A stretch of DNA of 64,000 bases from Malurus cyaneus samueli (lineage: Eukaryota; Chordata; Aves; Passeriformes; Maluridae): assembly GCA_009741485.1 (NCBI GenBank), contig CM019214.1, positions 52,469,310 to 52,533,309 of the forward strand. Direction: 5' to 3'. The translations under genes and the position numbers were made by a program. Positions 61,906-64,000 of this stretch are shown here, piece by piece (position 1 is the stretch's first letter; the number at the start of each line of letters is the position of its first letter). The notes beneath the pieces are model-generated. The model was given only the letters and a program-made list of their open reading frames with translations, did not search any database and was not told where the DNA came from.

Positions 61906-63809
61906 CTAATGTCAAACATACAATCATGACTTCACTGCAAAATGTAGCAATGGAGAAGCTGATTTCCAGTTTTAAACTCAATTTCAGAAGTCAGAGGCTT
62001 AGCTTTTACCATCCAAATCAATGAAAGTTATTTGTATGCTATTTGCAAGTTCAAAAGTCAAGGTATTTCTAACCACCCACCTTGCATTGGCACCTGAATA
62101 AAAAATCAACTGTTGATTTTGGGAGAGGAGGGAAAGTTAAAATGGCCACATTATGGAGAAATTGCTGTTTGATCCAGGAATCTTTCCAACAAAGGACAGC
62201 ATTTTGTAGTGCAGGGTGGGCATGGTTTATCCGGATCAATCAAACATGAAGGCTCCTGTGTTGCAGGGCTGGGATATAGACTGGAAAATATCCATTTTAT
62301 ATAACAAGGGCTCCAGTGCAAAGCAATTCTCAGCTTAATCCCCATTTCCCTGAAGGAACCACTCTGCTCCACATCAGACTGAAACAGCAGGTCTGCCAGG
62401 TGAGGTGCTGGAACCTGGGATAAACGTGAGGTTCACTGAGGCTGTGGCATAAATACGCTCTTGGAGATGAGCAGTTTCTATCTGCTGCGCCTATCTGGGT
62501 GTGCACGTCTCTGAAATGCATCGCTGTGTGAAGATATTTCAGCTTGGTTTAGGCTAATTGCAACTTAACAGTGTGAGTGTGGCACTGCATTTATGGGAAT
62601 TCCTCCGAGGCAGGAATGCTTGGCCTGGGCCATGGCTGTGCTAACACACATCTATTGCTGGCAGCACAGAGCTGATGTGCACACAGGGCTATTTCCTGGG
62701 CCAAACAGGCTCATTCCAAGCACATTTCACTTCCCTGAAACTCACCTGTGAGTTTGCTTGGTGTAAACATAGCACCTTGACATAACAGAAACAATAATCA
62801 AGCTGCCTTTATTTGTGGTTAATGATATTCCTGCAGCAAACTTAATTCGCTTGTGAGAGTTTGAACTCCAAGAGCAATCACATCAAGAGCATTCATCAAG
62901 AATTGAGCTTTGTGACTCAGTTTTGTAGCTGGACCTCTCTCTCTAATAGGATTTAAATGACATTTCAGAAAGAATTAAAACCCTCACAATTATTATAGGA
63001 GGTCAGAGTCCTATGACATGTCACCTCTGATGTAAACCCACAGGCCATTGCAGCTAGAGACCTATGGTAATGTAGCACTAGGTAAAGCAAAGTGCTTAAA
63101 AAATGCTCATTTTTAGGTCATGTGTGAAAGGGAAATCATTTTGTAATTACAAAGATTCATTTCCCACTGACATTTCAGTAATAAAACAGAACAAAAGAGA
63201 TACATTCTTCGTTTTTGTCTCTATTCAGACAAATTCATACTGAAATAAAAAAGATACACTGAATTAGATAATTTTCCTTCAAAAGGACTGAACAGGACTA
63301 CACAAAGGCTTACTTAAGGAGTTGGCTCATAGCTTTGTAAAATGCAGTGTTGGGAAACTGAGCATCTGTGGTTTTATATTTCAGGGATGATGCAAGTTTT
63401 TTCAACCTTTAAATTACAGCTTGTGCAAGCAGTACTCTGTTACTTAACAGATTTGCAGATGTGTCCATCTCCAAGGTAATGGGCATTGCATTTCTGTCAT
63501 TCAAAATGCTGAGATTCAAAATTAATAAAAGAATGAATTAATCCCATCCTCTCCTTTTCTAAAACCTTTTGAACACTACTTGGAGGGATTCTAACAGAGG
63601 TAATATTAGTTTGTATACAGACACTCTTTAAAGAGTTAACAGATAAAGAGGCAAGAGCTTTCATCTTTGTTTTAGAAGCAAAAGATATGAGAGAGCTTTA
63701 CTTGAACCAGTTATACAGGCAACCACTGCCAAAGCTTAGTCCAAGGTCTAGGTCTTGCTATTCCACTCCTCTCTATCTGCTAATTCCCTGAAAAAATCCA
63801 ATATGAGAG
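61906..63809. other. Intergenic sequence
   Basis: Slightly higher GC at 62150-62760, with no exon or repeat family that I recognise. Confidence 0.45.
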
Positions 63810-63906
63810 GAGGGAGGCAGGCAGGAAGGCAGGCAGGCAGGAAGGAAGGAAGGAAGGAAGGAAGGAAGGAAGGAAGGAAGGAAGGAAGGAAGGAAGGAAG
63901 GAAGGA
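63810..63906. repeat. GGCA/GGAA microsatellite
   Basis: Starts with interspersed GGCA units, then about 17 clean GGAA units. It gives a false Lys/Glu/Gly/Arg frame. Confidence 0.95.
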
Positions 63907-64000
63907 ATGTTGGTTCTGCAAAGTTAGAATTGGTAGTATTTACTGATGACATTATTCACTAATTTTCTTTGACTGTTGAATATAAGATATAAATTGCTGC

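Overview
The window looks like a stretch of an avian genome, probably a songbird or other neoavian. It is AT-rich, intron- and intergenic-dominated vertebrate DNA, with short 5'-truncated CR1 retrotransposon tails in the bird-typical form (reverse complement of a 3' end reading ATTCTATGATTCT), a degraded older CR1 body, one endogenous-retrovirus LTR and several simple repeats. Almost none of the long open frames are genes. The two longest (295 and 415 codons, about 41.6-42.9 kb) are artefacts of a purine repeat.

Left part, about 1.0-27.6 kb, minus strand: one split gene that I identify as sciellin (SCEL), a cornified-envelope/epithelial adaptor protein. It was found by joining small exons, not from any long ORF. 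Ten exons are proposed: 27598-27517 (holds the start ATG), 23910-23792, 23122-23060, 22753-22682, 18813-18745, 16978-16913, 15696-15631, 12310-12230, 3587-3531 and 1058-999. The products follow the N-terminal order of mammalian sciellin: the SLRK start, the NKRRT..QDNSWIKKRPEEE block, two Y.S.D.L.R motifs, the KKKR and QSW.PPP segments, then the first ~20-residue LDN.. repeat. Every exon from 23122 downward starts and ends in phase 2 and has a length divisible by three. The gene runs off the left edge; the remaining repeats and the C-terminal LIM domain are not in the window. The first two coding exons do not join in frame: a one-base slip is implied at an A/T homopolymer (23880-23884).

Middle and right, about 28-64 kb: no convincing coding exon. 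In mammals the neighbour upstream of SCEL is MYCBP2 in the opposite orientation, so this is probably the SCEL-MYCBP2 spacer (known synteny plus inference, nothing seen of MYCBP2). It holds an LTR with a TATA box, AATAAA signal and adjoining polypurine tract (38395-39268, minus strand), a 1.1-kb GGGGA/GGAGA purine array (41692-42804), CR1 tails (46597-46772, 48340-48950, 61824-61905) and a GGAA microsatellite (63810-63906).

I did not find an undescribed biological system. The points most worth checking are the SCEL frame slip, the two adjacent exons that both open with QSW, the truncated retroviral 3' end, the purine array and two isolated CpG-bearing patches.
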